Assembly: GCA_022539475.1 (NCBI GenBank) | Contig: VCMS01000332.1 | Coordinates: 1-64,000 of the forward strand | Origin: Gracilaria domingensis | Taxonomy: Eukaryota > Rhodophyta > Florideophyceae > Gracilariales > Gracilariaceae | DNA length: 64,000 nucleotides | Direction of reading: 5' to 3' | In this document: one piece after another, positions 20,211 through 32,045 of the stretch | Layout of the letters: each line of letters begins with the position of its first letter | Numbering within the stretch: position 1 is the first letter of the stretch | Program-made: the position numbers and the translations under genes | Notes under the pieces: generated by a model | Told to the model about the DNA's origin: nothing | Seen by the model: only the letters and a program-made list of their open reading frames with translations | The model's database searches: none

Positions 20211-22613
20211 CACACGTCGTTGGAGACTGAGGCTTATCGCGTACCGCGCACGAACGGTTCTACGAACGACAACACTCAATCGAGGAACACTGCGACAACC
20301 TCCAGAAGAGTACTGTAGCGATACTCGCGTGGTGAGGAGACACTCTAGGGAGAGGAAAGTTGAAGTTCGAACAGTTATGCCCTCAGGAAGAGGAGACTAT
20401 AGATACACTCGAAAGAGGAATAAGACGCTATGGAGAGAAATTGGTATCCAGATGTGAAGTTATGAAGAAGAAGTTTCACATGTGGCCTACACCCGTGTGG
20501 GGTCACTTGGTTGCTCTCATTTTGCGGTTGGAGTCCGACTTATGTCGTGTCTAATCGCTTTTCAATCGTTTTCGATGTTGTTTACCTGTTAGGTTTTTTA
20601 TCCAGCTTGCTGGTTCGCTACCACCGTGGTGGACCGCAATCACGATTTTTCCCTAACGGAAGGGGGTACAATTTCCGTGTACATCATGTGTATCTACCGG
20701 TTGAATAACCGTTTGCACTTTCCTGTTGAACAGGGCTCGCTCTCGTCAGTGACGGCCGCTACCCGTTTTACGGTTGTCCCTGCAAGCCCCACGCTGCGAA
20801 GGCTCGAATCCTCACGCACAGGGCGGCGGAAAGACGATTAGAATCGGTTCTCATCACCTCTGTGAGGGTTCGCCACTCTCGTCGACGAGGATTGTTTTTG
20901 GTTGACCGATTTCTCGGGAGTCTCGTTTGCGACCGCGCTGCGGTTTATCATCTTGTCTCACCATTTCAACGGGTTTTCTGACACGTACCGAGACGCTCTC
21001 GTGAGTTTTGACACGGTACAATAGCGGGGGATACACTTCTTGTTTGGAGGTTGTTGTTCAATATACGACCCATTTTCATGGTGTCATTGGTTATCTCAGC
21101 CTTGCTGGTGTGTTGAGTCTTGAGTTTCAAGACCCTTTGTGAGGTGTGCAGACTACTTTTAGTAGAGTTCGAACCTTGCTTAAGGTCTGTTACGCAGTTA
21201 TCGGGTTGAACGTTTTCACGGACTACCTTTTTAATTGCTGCTGTCGACGACTTTCGACCACGTCTACTACTGTTCAATCCGTTGTGGAGGCCGTCTTTCA
21301 CGCTTCTGCGGTCTCTGGTAGAGCCGCACAAGGCGTCGGTATCGATTCACAGTCGTTTCTGGTCTTTCTCGCGGTTCTCCGATGTCGGGTGTATCACCTC
21401 TACAGTACCTTGCGAGGGTCATCTGCGAAAAACCCGTAACTCGGTGAATGCTCGCTTTTTTCTTTAACGGTTTTGTACCGGTAGTTACTAGATGTATACA
21501 AACACTTTGGCGGAAACCGAACGCAATTATCTTGAAGAACTTCGGAGTTACGGCACCGTTTCGGTTCGACAATCTATTTTTAAACCACATTTTCGTGAAC
21601 TGAAATGGGTCGAGCTTTCCCACTTAGTGGTGTTCAATCTCAATTATCTTGGTGTCAAATAAAAGCTCGGATTTTCAGGAGTTCTTCCGTGTACTTGGTT
21701 TGTTCACAGCGTTGCTGGTTCAGGAGGTATGGCGACTGCAATTTTGGGGTTGTTGCAAAACCCCAACTTTCATATGCGAAGTTTGCAAAACCGCTTCGAA
21801 AGCGTTGACTCGACATTGTCGCAAGTCTTCAACCCTTCCGAGGATTATTTGCCGCGTGACTGTGTGGTGTGAGTGGCCGCATGACTGGGCGGTAGACCTC
21901 GGAGAGGAAGGAATTGGGCAGGAAAAGGTCGCTACTGTACTGGGTGACCTCGGATCGCGCTTGTTGATTCGACAGTGTGGCAAACGCTCCTGAAAGAGAA
22001 AATAGACGCCTCAGAGAGTTATGGCACCGGAACTCCGGGACAGTGAGCGAGGAGGACCGCTCCCGTTCAGGTGTGTCGAGCGTTGCTACAGCACTGCTTG
22101 GCAGGAAGTCTGCTCGCCGTATTGCGGGCAAGGGCACCGTCATGGACGTTGGTTGCGCACCCACTGGGGAAGCCCAATCGCATATTGCGCGGGCTCCAGG
22201 ACGGTTATTAGCCGTGAAGGAAACGCAGTGAACCCCAATCTGGGCGTGCTGCAGCCATTTTCACGACGATGTCGGGAACGTATCGGCACGTCAATAGACG
22301 GTGCTCGTGACTCCATGGGAGATACAGGACGACGCAGGTAGACCCGGAAACGGGTGGAATGGCAGGAAGACTTAGACATCGCTCGCAGATACCGCTCATG
22401 GGTGTAGCTGCACAACAATGTTGGTTCGTCCGGCGCTTCAACCGTCATGAAGACGTGGTGTTCGCACCTCAGGAGGGTGATATGTAGTGCAACGCTATTT
22501 GCGGTATGTGCTCGCTTTTGCGGTGAAGTCACTGCGCCTGCAGTGCAGTGGAGATCAGTGCCATCGGATGGGTTGGCACAGCATTGCTGGATGGTGACAC
22601 ACGTGTATGGACA
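20211..22613 (+). other. 3' untranslated region and probable 3' LTR of element B (boundaries unresolved)
   Basis: No convincing gene; all ORFs here are short and unlike known proteins. A purine run TAACGGAAGGGGG at 20,653-20,666 resembles the element A polypurine tract and may mark the start of the LTR, though the next bases are TACAAT rather than TG. Short perfect hairpins are frequent (20,722-20,734; 20,878-20,889). The right end would be ...TATGGACA at 22,613. Confidence 0.4.
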
Positions 22614-22615
22614 GT

Positions 22616-22626
22616 TGGCGCCCAAC
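22616..22626 (+). other. Primer-binding-site-like sequence
   Basis: TGGCGCCCAAC, two bases after an ACA end, equals the first 11 bases of the well-known tRNA-Lys type retroviral primer site. If real, the DNA to its left is the end of an LTR and the DNA to its right is the leader of an element. That would suggest element B is itself part of a tandem LTR-internal-LTR array or abuts another element. Confidence 0.4.
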
Positions 22627-23866
22627 TTTGGGATATTTTAGAAATTATTATTTATTTTATTCTAGCTTGGTTGCACCACTTGACAGTGGCATAGCTACAC
22701 TACTTAGTAGGTTGAGCTGCACCCATTGCTGTGGAATGAAACGGAACAACCGAGTGTTCGGCTCTGATGTTTCACCCTTGGTGACCGATATCCTCCTCCC
22801 GGAGAGTCGACACCTTGCGCAGGGTTCGTCATCCGCCTCGCGGCATCATTAACACCACTACCGCTTTCGCGTGTTTACTTTGTGTGTGTTTTCTTTATTT
22901 CTGTCCCTGTTATACAGGTAGCACTACTTGGTGTACCGGTGCATACCGTTCGTGGCTCGACACACTCGCGTGGGTTACTACCGCTCTCGCGTGTCATCGC
23001 CACACTCGTAGGTACCGCGTGCTACGCACGTGACGCTACTGCCGACTTGTGTCGTGTGTTTTCTACCGCTGGACGCTTCTTCTTCGCCGCTTCGCTCCCT
23101 CCATTACTTGGGAAGGGTCGACCCCGGTCTTACACCCGGCATTGCCGTGTCGTACCTGTGGGAGCGCTCTACTGCTGTGCTCGCCTCTTGAGAGAGGGTC
23201 TGAACCGCCTTTGCCTGTCTTTCTCCATCGCTGGGTTTTGCACAACAGAAATAGTGAAACTGTACGCTACAGCCAATCTTCCTCAATTTTGGGGCTTCTT
23301 GACCATGTATTGGGCTCAAACAAAATTTTGCTCTTGTATTCATTGGCCGTGAACGACAGTCACCGCGGGCTTGGGAACCGGTTGGAAAAATGCCTTGACG
23401 TGCCTGGCCAAGGATCTCGTCGATCAAATCTTTTCTTGCACCTTGGAACCTTGCCAGCAACTTTACCAGCCTGTATCGTTTAGGATCAGTTACTCCAGGT
23501 CGTCCGAATGCAGCGCAACCTATGAAATCTGGCATTTTGGATGAGGTAGTAGATTTGCATGAAGAGTCTCCGTCAAAAGTTAAAGTCCGCCTTTTTCCAA
23601 CGCGGAAGACCCAGTTTAGGATTCTCCGCTGCTTTTCAGTGCTCGCTTTCAGAACTTCATATTGGTCCAGATGTTCAACAAACCTCACATGCTGTAGTAT
23701 AGCTCGCCGGATCAACGGGGGCTCTACGAGACCAAGTGGTGACGTCACGGGCCTCTGGGAACGTGTGTCTACTGTACCACGTGGGACGCTCAAGCGCAGG
23801 CATGGCAAGGACTAATTAGTTTATTTTCGTTAATTTAGAATTAATATTTACTAGGTAGTGTAGATA
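22627..23866 (+). other. Unassigned DNA between elements B and C
   Basis: Contains ORFs on both strands of 140-235 codons (for instance minus strand 23,104-23,808, starting with TTG) but no domain I recognise. Base composition changes at about 23,270-23,345 and again near 23,814, where AT-rich DNA begins, so it is probably a patchwork of element leader and older sequence. Confidence 0.3.
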
Positions 23867-24263
23867 TGTGGCCAGGGTGGTGCCCCCCAAATGCACCTCC
23901 CGGTGGCCCACGTGGCACTAAGTCCGTGAGAGCCGGAGGGGCGCTCGGGTGTACTAAACCCCCGAGACGCCAACCTCCCACACCAAATGGTAAAGGCAAG
24001 CACCAACTAGGCTAATTCGACACCAGTTCGGTTTTACAGTCACCAATTGTTAAGACTGGTAGTCCTCTAAAAGTTTTGCTGACCTCGAGGGTTATACGTG
24101 CCTGCCGCACACCAGAGCAGGCGTATTTACCACTTGGTCACCGTGCACTATAGGCAACGGCGGGTGCTGCCGACCTATTAGGTGTCACTCGTTTCACTCC
24201 TCCGCAGGGTCGAGCCCACGCAGGGTTCCCCACAAGCAGCTCGCACCGATCGGTTATACCACA
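23867..24263 (+). repeat. 5' LTR of element C (397 bp)
   Basis: It starts TGTGGCCAGG and ends ATACCACA, giving a 5-bp terminal inverted repeat TGTGG/CCACA. A primer site starts six bases later. No partner LTR is in the window. Confidence 0.7.
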
Positions 24264-24268
24264 TATTT

Positions 24269-24286
24269 TGGTCTCCTGACCTAGAA
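24269..24286 (+). other. Primer-binding site of element C
   Basis: TGGTCTCCTGACCTAGAA matches the element A primer site at 17 of 18 positions, implying the same tRNA primer. Confidence 0.72.
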
Positions 24287-24611
24287 TTTGTGGATTACCA
24301 AGTGGTTTTGGAAAGGAAGGATTTGGAAGTCACGAGATACCTGAGTGTTTTGGTTCCCGTTGCTGAAGCAATTTGCTCCGACACCAGTTACCTAAATAAA
24401 GAAACGGGGCGTGTGTCACCTGAAAAGGGCGCCGAGCGCTCCACCAAGTGGCCACCCCGTACGGGGTTCAGTGTCCTATCCGGTGTTGGATAACCCGGAG
24501 GACCTGATTCGGAAGGAACGCCCACCGAGGGGGAAGAAGGTAGACCGAGAAGCTGGGGGCCCCTCGACCCTTCCCCGGGCTGACCAAGTGGACGAAGGAG
24601 CAGGCTCCGCA

Positions 24612-25928
24612 ATGGGGGAGCTCGCTCCCGTAACAACCCCAGTGGTAGACCAAATGGAGGTGCCAGTCGGGCCGCGACTGGACCTGGACGAGGTCACCCG
24701 AGTGGTAGTTGATCGAGCCTCCCAGGAGGTCCTCGACAAGGTACCCGTGGTGGTGTTACAGTACCTCGAGAACGAGATACGAGGACACATTGGCCGATTG
24801 GTTATACTGGCTCTGCAGAAGCAGGGGGCCAAGCTTCAACCTGAGATGGTAGCCCAGGCCGCCCTCATGAAGCAAGCCCCCCGGCCGGCAGCAGAAGCCA
24901 CCAAACCACTTGGTTTTCTCCATCCTACCCTTCCTACACAACCGATTGGTGAAGGATTTATCGACCGCATGGGGAAAGGGGCAGAGCCTCCGGGCATGGA
25001 GGGCCCGAGGTACGTATACCTCCCCCAACCCACTGGTGTATCTCCGTCAGGACCACGTGGTGGAGACGCTGATGGAGATTCGTCGAGCTCAGGAGACGAG
25101 CGTCGACGCAAATCAAATGGTAAGAAGAATAAAACCAAAAGGGGAAAGAGAAAGAGTCGCCGGTCGGACTCGGACTCTTCTTCCTCAGACATTGATTCGG
25201 ATTCGTCAGGAGACGACGACCGTAAAGATTCACGACGCAAGAGGAAGGACTCTCGCCAGAAGAAAGGAAAGAATACCCGCAAGGGTAAGACTGAAAGGTA
25301 CAATGACTCGGACTCAACTTCCGACGAAGAGACTGACCTAGAGGTGCTTACACCGCTCAACGATTTATTCACCAAAGCGGTTGACTATCGTACCTATAGG
25401 TTGGAGAACAGACAGGCTGAGTATACCAAAGAGGTATCTCAGAAGATAACGAAGCATCATAGGAAGCTTCGTTTCCAACTGGGTGAGACTCGCTTTAGCG
25501 GGGATAACCCTATTGCGATCATTGACTTCCTTCAGAGGTTCAAGATCGCTTGTGACCAGAATGGGTTTTCAGAGGCAGCAGCCATGTGGTTGTTTCAATT
25601 CTACCTAACTTGTCAGGCTGAAGCTTTGCTCCATAGCCGCCTCCAAGGGAATACCATGGCGGTGGACGAAGACCAAACGGAAATGTTGACGACATACCCA
25701 CAGGTGGTCAACTTCCTACTGGAAACCTATGCAACCGATGAGGTTATTCAGGAGGCGTACGCAGAGGTGCTTGCGTACCGCCAGCGCGCAGGACAAACTG
25801 AATTGGAATTCGCTCGCTCCCTATGGGCATCAGCCTCCCGCTGTGGAAGCGTCTTTACTACCAAAAGGTTGAAATCGATGTACGCCGACAACGTGGCGAA
25901 GTCTATCCGATCACAGGTTCGCAACTAG
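24612..25928 (+). pseudogene. gag: gag of element C, first frame (capsid region)
   Basis: From the ATG at 24,612 the frame runs 438 codons; it is open upstream to a GTG at 24,411. Order: a Pro/Gly-rich N-terminus; a Ser/Asp/Lys-rich basic-acidic tract around residues 150-250; then a typical Retrotrans_gag capsid region with FSGDNPIAIIDFLQRFK, a central helix containing WLFQFYLTCQAEALL, and the LETYATDEV...YRQRAGQTELEF stretch. This protein would form the particle core. It ends prematurely at 25,926. The continuation lies in other frames (about 25,915-26,053 and 26,066-26,497), so at least two frameshifts break the gene. Confidence 0.8.
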
Positions 25929-26065
25929 CTACCAACCCCACGGTCGACTACAACGCACTAGCCTGCCATGAACAGGGACTAGGCGACACCGTTCGGTCAG
26001 GGGCCAGGAAAGGCTCCGCACCACTTGGCAAACCATCGAAAGAGAAAGAATAAACCAGGCGGTCA

Positions 26066-26497
26066 GTGTTTGATGTAGAGGAAGAGGAGACCACTACGGA
26101 TGAGGCATCCACACAATACGCCTCCCAGGGTCACCCAGTCCACTTGATGCACGCACAACCGACAACTCGATCGCACGGTAACACCTCTTGGTCCAGCTCG
26201 CTATCCAGCGAACCACCGTCGAGGCAAACCTCAGCTCCACCATCACAGGTATCCGTACTGTTCAGCCCGGTCCTAGCGGTGCCATTTAACCAATATGGTG
26301 AAAGAGGACCACCCCCGCAAAAACGGAGTGCAGTACCTACTGGAGGTCGTCCTCCACCGCGCGCGTCGTCGCTCGCGATGAAGGACCCCACAACCGGTAA
26401 TGTCCTCTGTTGGTTCCGTTTGTCGCCTCACCACTTGGAAACAGCGTGCCCAAGCGTGGCTCCGCAGAACAGGAACGCTCTCCTGACTGCTCGCTAG
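26066..26497 (+). pseudogene. gag of element C, C-terminal frame with damaged zinc knuckle
   Basis: A 143-codon frame that continues the Gag. At 26,408-26,449 it encodes CWFRLSPHHLETAC, which keeps the CX2CX4HX4C spacing but has Arg where the second Cys should be (CGT for TGT), so zinc binding is probably lost. Upstream is a Ser/Pro-rich linker. Confidence 0.65.
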
Positions 26498-26715
26498 CAG
26501 AACCACCAGGATATATTTGGGCCCAAGGCGCGGAGCGCAGGCACGGGACACGCAAATGCGCGACCCAACGCAGCCACACCTCATCAGTTACACATCCTTA
26601 GGGAGCAGGACCAAACGGATCCCGCCCCGCAGGCGGAAAACGCCGAACAGTTGGAATAGAGGCCTTCCCCAACTGTCCGAAGACGGAAGGCCTTCCAGAA
26701 CCAAGTGGTGCAAGT

Positions 26716-27336
26716 ATGGACAATTACCCATTGGTTACAGGAGAGGAGAGCCTCATGTACGGCACCGAACTGATATGCTTTCGCAAGCATAGTAACTATA
26801 AGGTAAACGTCACCCTCGGGTTTACATCTAATCACTTGGTACCACGCGTCACTGTCCTGGACACCGCGGCAGGACTTAATCTGGTGAATGCCAAACTACT
26901 AACTAACAGACAACTCAACAAGCTTCAGCCATGTACATTAACTAACCCACTGATTGACGCCAACAACAGACCACTAACCGTCATGGGAGCGCTTACCGTA
27001 ATGGTATTGATTGACACCATGAAGGTCCGAGTTCGCTTCATAGTCGTTAACCAACTGGCAACAGACTGTATCCTCGGAACAACCTTTATAGACCAGCACG
27101 TCAGGGCAATTTTCCTACGCTCTAAGACAGTTCTGTTCCATAATGGCCCCCGGATCGCCATTATTGGTAACCACGAGGGTGCCTCTCCAAAAGAGAACAG
27201 CACTCGACACCAACCGGTACCAGGAGTTTGGTCCGATGATGTTGGAGGATACACTGGTCATTCCTTGAAAAGAGGATGTGTACAACTACATAGGTCCTTG
27301 GGGTCCCACACAGAACTTTTCGTCATTGAATGTTAA
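26716..27336 (+). pseudogene. Retropepsin of element C, truncated and mutated
   Basis: A 206-codon frame. The active-site loop reads VLDTAAG (residues 47-53): Asp49-Thr50 are kept but the essential Gly is Ala. The second motif DCILGTTF is at 117-124. Similar in layout to the element A protease, including a conserved RPLTVMG-like strand. The frame ends at the element's truncation point, and the last ~50 residues may be unrelated. The changed DTG and the broken gag show that this copy cannot make an active protease. Confidence 0.72.
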
Positions 27337-28334
27337 TTGATTTTTCTGTATCTAAGCACTTTTTCTTTGAGGCTCAAGGCATTTTCAATGGATTAAATTT
27401 TTTAGAAAAATTAATTTCAATAGAATGTCGATGGATTTTGAGGCAACGAAGAAGTAATGACGCAAGACTTGGCCAGATGAAAATTGAACGAGCAAGAACT
27501 GAAAATCCTGTGATATTCGAATTAAATTTGATTGCAGGAGTTTTTTGCTGAAGGTATATAGATGAAGCAATCATGAGAAAGCTGGGCATGGTAGGAGCAA
27601 ACGCTTACGCAAATTACTGCGCAGCGTATAACAAATATCCTGCGAGGAAACGCCTCGGTTCAACAGTTGGGAACATCTAGTTCAACATTCCGAAACTATC
27701 GCCGGAGGAGCGAAATGGACATGCCGTATCAGCATATGAAGAGTTTGAGAGAGAAGTACTTGGGGAAGGTTTCACATCTTAAACTACTTTTACTTAAAGG
27801 AAGATGTTTATTTCAATGGTGATTGTTCGCGGTTTCTGCGTGATGGGATGCTTGGAATTATCGCTTCGTCCTATGGAGTAGCAATAAGAGTGTCGCGTCG
27901 TAAGCGAGAAGTAAAGATATAGAAAGGAAAAGCCGGTGTTTTGACACATAGATATCAATCACGAAGATGGGGGTGAAGTGGTTGTCATAGATGAGTATGG
28001 ATGCGGCGCTTGAGCCAGTGAAGATGAAGTATGCAATGTCCATCGAAGGAATGAAGGATCCGGTATGGAATGTATGGGACGGATGCGATGAGAATGGGAG
28101 TAATGACGGAAGATGGGATTCCGGAACTGGCTTGTCACGGCCAGATGACTCATGCGATCGGCAGAATCTCTGAGAGCAGAAAGTATAGGAGTACCGGACG
28201 AGGCAGCGGTACCGTTACTGCGGAGGCTGGTGTGTGGTAGGTGTGATAGCAGCATGCTGAAGGAAAGGCTTTGCAGTGAACACAACGGCGGCAGAACTTA
28301 TTTGAATGCCCAGTGAGATGAAGTGATGCGCAAT
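27337..28334. other. AT-rich DNA without recognisable genes
   Basis: Only short ORFs on both strands; no domain, RNA gene or clear repeat was found. Confidence 0.4.
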
Positions 28335-28780
28335 GGATGTCCATCGGATGAAAAATTGGAACATCTATAGGATATCAGTTGGATATCTTCTGCGTATCCA
28401 GAATATCCGAATGATATGCCGTGGTACCTCGTTAGATGCGCCTAATTGATGCCCTCTACATGTCCTTCGGATGTACAAATACTATTCCAAAGATATTCAA
28501 ATGACGCACGAAGATATGTCCAATGGATGTCCGGAAATCCATGGTGCATCATTTGAACATCACGAAATCCAATGAACATCTCTTCGTACATCATATGCGT
28601 ATCAGGCGGTTATCATTTGGATATACTTCATGCATCATCTGAGCATCATTTACGTATATCATATGAACATCTAAAGGATATAAAATGGACATCTTCAGGT
28701 TTCGTAATTCTAATATGGGTTATCTGGAGGATATCATCCGGACATCAATTCACCTCTCTGGGATATGTAGTGGCATCATT
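28335..28780. repeat. Degenerate short-unit satellite (ATCAT..GGACATC type)
   Basis: Variants of CATCATTTGAACAT, ATATCATTTGGATAT and GGACATC recur every 15-20 bases over about 450 bp with many substitutions, and the motifs are partly self-complementary (GGATATC). It looks like an old, diverged tandem repeat. Confidence 0.55.
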
Positions 28781-29425
28781 CCGCGGAGATCTTGGCATTG
28801 TATCGGTTGAGTTATAGGATATATGATGGCGCAATGTAGCCCCAAAACGAATAATTGTGCTCTACAGCACCGTGATGGTTTGATGACAGACATGGAAGTG
28901 ACGAAGCCGCATGGTTGTGCGGAAGCGGTGGTGGCGCATTCCGGCACAAGTCTTTACAGCAGCCACATGGTGCAGCGGAGGAGCGAGTGTGTGGAGGTAG
29001 AGAACGATATCGTAGGCGTTTAAAACAATAAAGGTGGCCCTTCCGAGCAGAAAACGAATTGCTGCCCTGCGCTGAAGGAGAGGTAAGAAATGGCTTGAAG
29101 ATGCTGGTCTTCCTAGTGAGAAAACACTTCCTTCAAGAGCAGCGTTCCGCTTTAAGTCAGAATTAAGCGTGAGTGCTGGTCAACAGCAGAAAGAAGCGGT
29201 AGGGGTGTATCGGAACTTCAATGGACGTTGCGGGCGCTTCTGAGGAGCAATACCGACGGTGAACGAAGCAGCTTGAACAAAGCAGCTTCGTGAGGGATTG
29301 AACAATTCTCACGAGCTGTGCCCGTTGGCGGGCAGAGTATTTACTGGCAATGACATTCCATCATTCCAAGAGAAGAAAGCTTACAAGATTGACCTCGTTT
29401 CGAGAGTAAAAAGTCTTGTCAGGGC
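28781..29425. other. Stretch with no supported gene
   Basis: Short ORFs only; nothing recognised. Confidence 0.4.
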
Positions 29426-30169
29426 ATGATGCTTCTCGATGAAGATAGTTACCGACCGCATCGAACACAAACAATATCAAGTTCCACACGACTACGGCTA
29501 TTCCCCAACCGTACCTTTTATATTGCACAAAGGCATACTCTTCTCGGGAACAATAGCAGTGTCCGACAAGCACGTCGCCCTCTAAACCGTGAAATATTTC
29601 CTCAGCATCGTCAATATCACACACAATCGAGATCAAAACGTCCCACACTGCTGCCAAGCCCTATCGCACGATCGCTCTCTCGTCCTCTCGGTGACGACGA
29701 TGATTACTCAGACCTCCTCTTCTCCGTGGATGCGTCCGCACTTCCTTCAACCATTGCCACTGAAACCACCGGCCGCGTCCGCTGTGTATGTCGCTCTCCA
29801 CGGAACCACGCTCGACAACTCCATACCTCACCAAGATCGCCTTTTACAGCAGTCCGCAGCATGTTAGATACAGAGGACAAACCTTTCTTACGCAGCTGTG
29901 GCAGCAGCGACGGAAACACCGTGTACATTCCGCCATCCATAATGCCGTCGGTACCCCCGCCACGTCATTGCAACAACTCCAACATCGTTTACTGTACCAA
30001 AGCTCGTAGCTGCTGCCGCAGACCTTGTTCATCATCAACTCACTGCGCGCGAGAGGCGGCTTCGATTCGATCGCGTTCGAAATCAATCCCGGCTTCCGAG
30101 ATGGGCGGTGGTGGTGGCGGCAGCTGCGGTCGACGCATCGGCGGGGAGTACGGATGCACGTTGCGGTGA
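29426..30169 (+). CDS. Hypothetical 247-codon ORF
   Basis: An uninterrupted frame with an ATG start, rich in Ser, Arg and Pro, with a Gly run near the C-terminus. No domain recognised. A competing 188-codon ORF with an ATG start lies on the other strand at 29,844-30,410, so at most one is likely to be real, and both may be chance frames in GC-rich DNA. Confidence 0.2.
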   Translation: MMLLDEDSYRPHRTQTISSSTRLRLFPNRTFYIAQRHTLLGNNSSVRQARRPLNREIFPQHRQYHTQSRSKRPTLLPSPIARSLSRPLGDDDDYSDLLFSVDASALPSTIATETTGRVRCVCRSPRNHARQLHTSPRSPFTAVRSMLDTEDKPFLRSCGSSDGNTVYIPPSIMPSVPPPRHCNNSNIVYCTKARSCCRRPCSSSTHCAREAASIRSRSKSIPASEMGGGGGGSCGRRIGGEYGCTLR

Positions 30170-30599
30170 GCATACTATGTTTGGTGTTGGTGTTGCAAGC
30201 GGTGGTTGCAGGCGGTAGGTCGTCCGTAAGTTTCGCTGCTTTCACAACGTGAAGATGGCGATTCGCCATCGAATCATCGAGGTCTGCTGCGTTCGCCGTC
30301 CTTACGACCGGATGATGTGGTACATTTCTTACTGGAGGCTGCACAACGGTCGTCGTCTGTAGCATATTAGAACGCTCGCTTGATACGATTACGCCCACAA
30401 CTCTCGACATGACTTGCTAATGATGATAGCAGTGCGTTATGACACGCACTTCTTGTTAAAGAGCCACTGACAGCGGCGACAAGCTTGGCTTAAAGTTGCT
30501 TGTGAACTGGCCGCGCCATCGATTTACCACGATCCGTTCGCGCGTCCTGGCAAATCGATGGAGGTGCCAGCAGATTGAAGGGGTCCAGAAACTGACAGC

Positions 30600-31060
30600 G
30601 GCACGGTGGCGTTACAAACGATAATGGGCGTGGTTTGCTCGACCGCAGCGCGCTGTGTCAGATGGTGGCGTACTTTTCTGGGACGGTGGCGCATGCAACG
30701 CATGTGCGACGTGGTGGGCGCAACGGAGGCGCTGTATCACGACGGTGGCACTGGCCGAGGGATTTCGCCCTGGAAAGGACGGCGGTGTGAGAGATGAGAG
30801 GCGATGTGAAACGTTTTGTGCGCGATGGTGGCTTCGTATATTTGATGGCCGCTTGTTGTGCACAATGGAGGCGGTACGGCGGCGCGACAAGCAATATGGC
30901 GGCGCTTCGTGTCCGACGGCAGCGCCGTGTGCGCGAAGGCAGCGCGATGGGCGCAAGGGCGGTGCCATGGGCGCGATCGCAGCGCATATCATGGTGCCCT
31001 GACGGTCCAGTGGACGCACCGCGGCACCGGCGTGATAGAAGTGCGGTAGAGAAAAGTTCG
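30600..31060. repeat. GC-rich degenerate repeat (GATGGTGGCG type)
   Basis: Variants of GGTGGCG and ATGGCGGCG recur at irregular 20-40 base intervals on the plus strand, producing long open frames on both strands without protein similarity. Confidence 0.4.
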
Positions 31061-31239
31061 CGAAAAGGCAAAGTGTGTGCACAAGTGGAGTAAATACCTT
31101 CGGCAAAACCTGGAGGTCGTTATGTGTTACACTGGGCTTACCACGACGACGCGTTTAGAGTCAAGCAGAGAGCGATGACAGCGCAAGATATACATTTGAA
31201 AAACATTCCCAGGAAACAAGAGTTGAGCTCCAGATTTCG

Positions 31240-31800
31240 CACAGCGAGCGAAGTTCCTATTATACACCAGAGCTGCTTCACATCCAATGATTGTGTTCTT
31301 TTCCTCGGCACAGCCAAGACAGCAGCAGCCGCGGTGGAGCTGAATTCTCAGGGACAGCCTGAGAACGCAGCTCATATATGACACAGCCATACCCGTAGCT
31401 GCTGCACAGAGCACCATCGTGGCAACATCCCACGATTGTACCCGTTTCCTCGGCACAACCAAGACAGCAGCAGCCGCGGTGGAGCTGCATTCTCAGACAC
31501 AGCCTGAGAACGCAGCTCATATATGGCACGGGTATACCCACAGTGCACAATTGTAGGAAGATCAAAAGATTGTGCTTGTTGTCTGCGTGCAGCCCAGGTA
31601 GCAGCAGAAGCACTGGAGCTGCATTCTCAGGCAAAGCGTGAGAACTTATCACATAAATGTCACAGGCATACCGGGACCTTCTGCAAAGAGCACAGTCTTG
31701 GTGGCCTTCCACGACTGCGCGCGTGTTGTGGGCACAGAGAGGAACGCAGTGAAGCTCCTGCTGCATAGAAACTGTATTCGCAAACACATTCGTAGAATGC
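31240..31800. repeat. Tandem repeat of about 140 bp, three clear copies and one weak
   Basis: The block TTCCTCGGCACA-CC-AAGACAGCAGCAG starts at 31,301 and again at 31,445; a diverged copy aligns from 31,581 and a weak one near 31,735. Each contains GGAGCTG.ATTCTCAG and GAGAACGCAGCTCATATATG-like parts. The minus-strand 169-codon ORF simply translates these repeats. Confidence 0.75.
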
Positions 31801-31854
31801 AGCTAGTGTATTGAGCAGGTTTAGACCTCTGAGCAGATATATCACCAGATTTAG

Positions 31855-32045
31855 AACGCAATCGATTGCTTGGGCAATCGATTGCGATTGCACCCTGAAA
31901 TATCTGATTGCAAAAGGATAGCGTATTGCAATCTAGATTGCAAAGAACTCTTGCAATCGCAATCGCGATTGCAAAGATTCCTGCAATCACAATCGCGACT
32001 GAACATCTTTTTGCAATCGCTATCGAGATTGCAAGAGTTCTAGTA
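31855..32045. repeat. Palindromic GCAATCGC/GATTGC cluster 1
   Basis: Units of about 30 bp of the form TTGCAATC-(8 nt)-GATTGCAA repeat with variation (for example at 31,951-31,973), each able to fold into a hairpin. Similar clusters recur at 32,345 and 34,870. Confidence 0.65.

Larger units (their letters stand above)
17841..22613 (+). mobile_element. Element B: Ty3/Gypsy chromovirus, 5' part separated by insertion of element A
   Basis: The sequence starts inside an integrase core at the junction with element A and runs through integrase, a GPY/F module and a chromodomain, followed by about 2.4 kb of 3' untranslated and LTR-like DNA. The missing first half of the element (gag, protease, RT, RNase H, start of integrase) should lie left of the window, beyond the array. 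The right limit is set tentatively at an ACA end followed by a primer-site-like sequence at 22,616. Confidence 0.75.
23867..27336 (+). mobile_element. Element C: 5' portion of a Ty3/Gypsy LTR retrotransposon
   Basis: 5' LTR, primer-binding site, leader, gag and protease in the right order on the plus strand, then abrupt loss of similarity near 27,330, where AT-rich DNA begins. No RT, integrase or 3' LTR is present. Its protease resembles that of element A along the flap and second motif, and the primer site is nearly the same, so A and C belong to related lineages. Confidence 0.85.

Noticed and set aside
20780-20830. Possible tRNA T-arm (GGCTCGAATCC)
   Set aside because: No matching acceptor stem, anticodon arm or D-arm could be found around it.
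23104-23808. 234-codon minus ORF, possible host gene
   Set aside because: It starts at TTG, crosses two composition changes and shows no domain; more likely chance in GC-rich element DNA.
31278-31787. 169-codon minus ORF with internal repeats
   Set aside because: It is only the translation of the ~140-bp tandem repeat and has no other coding sign.
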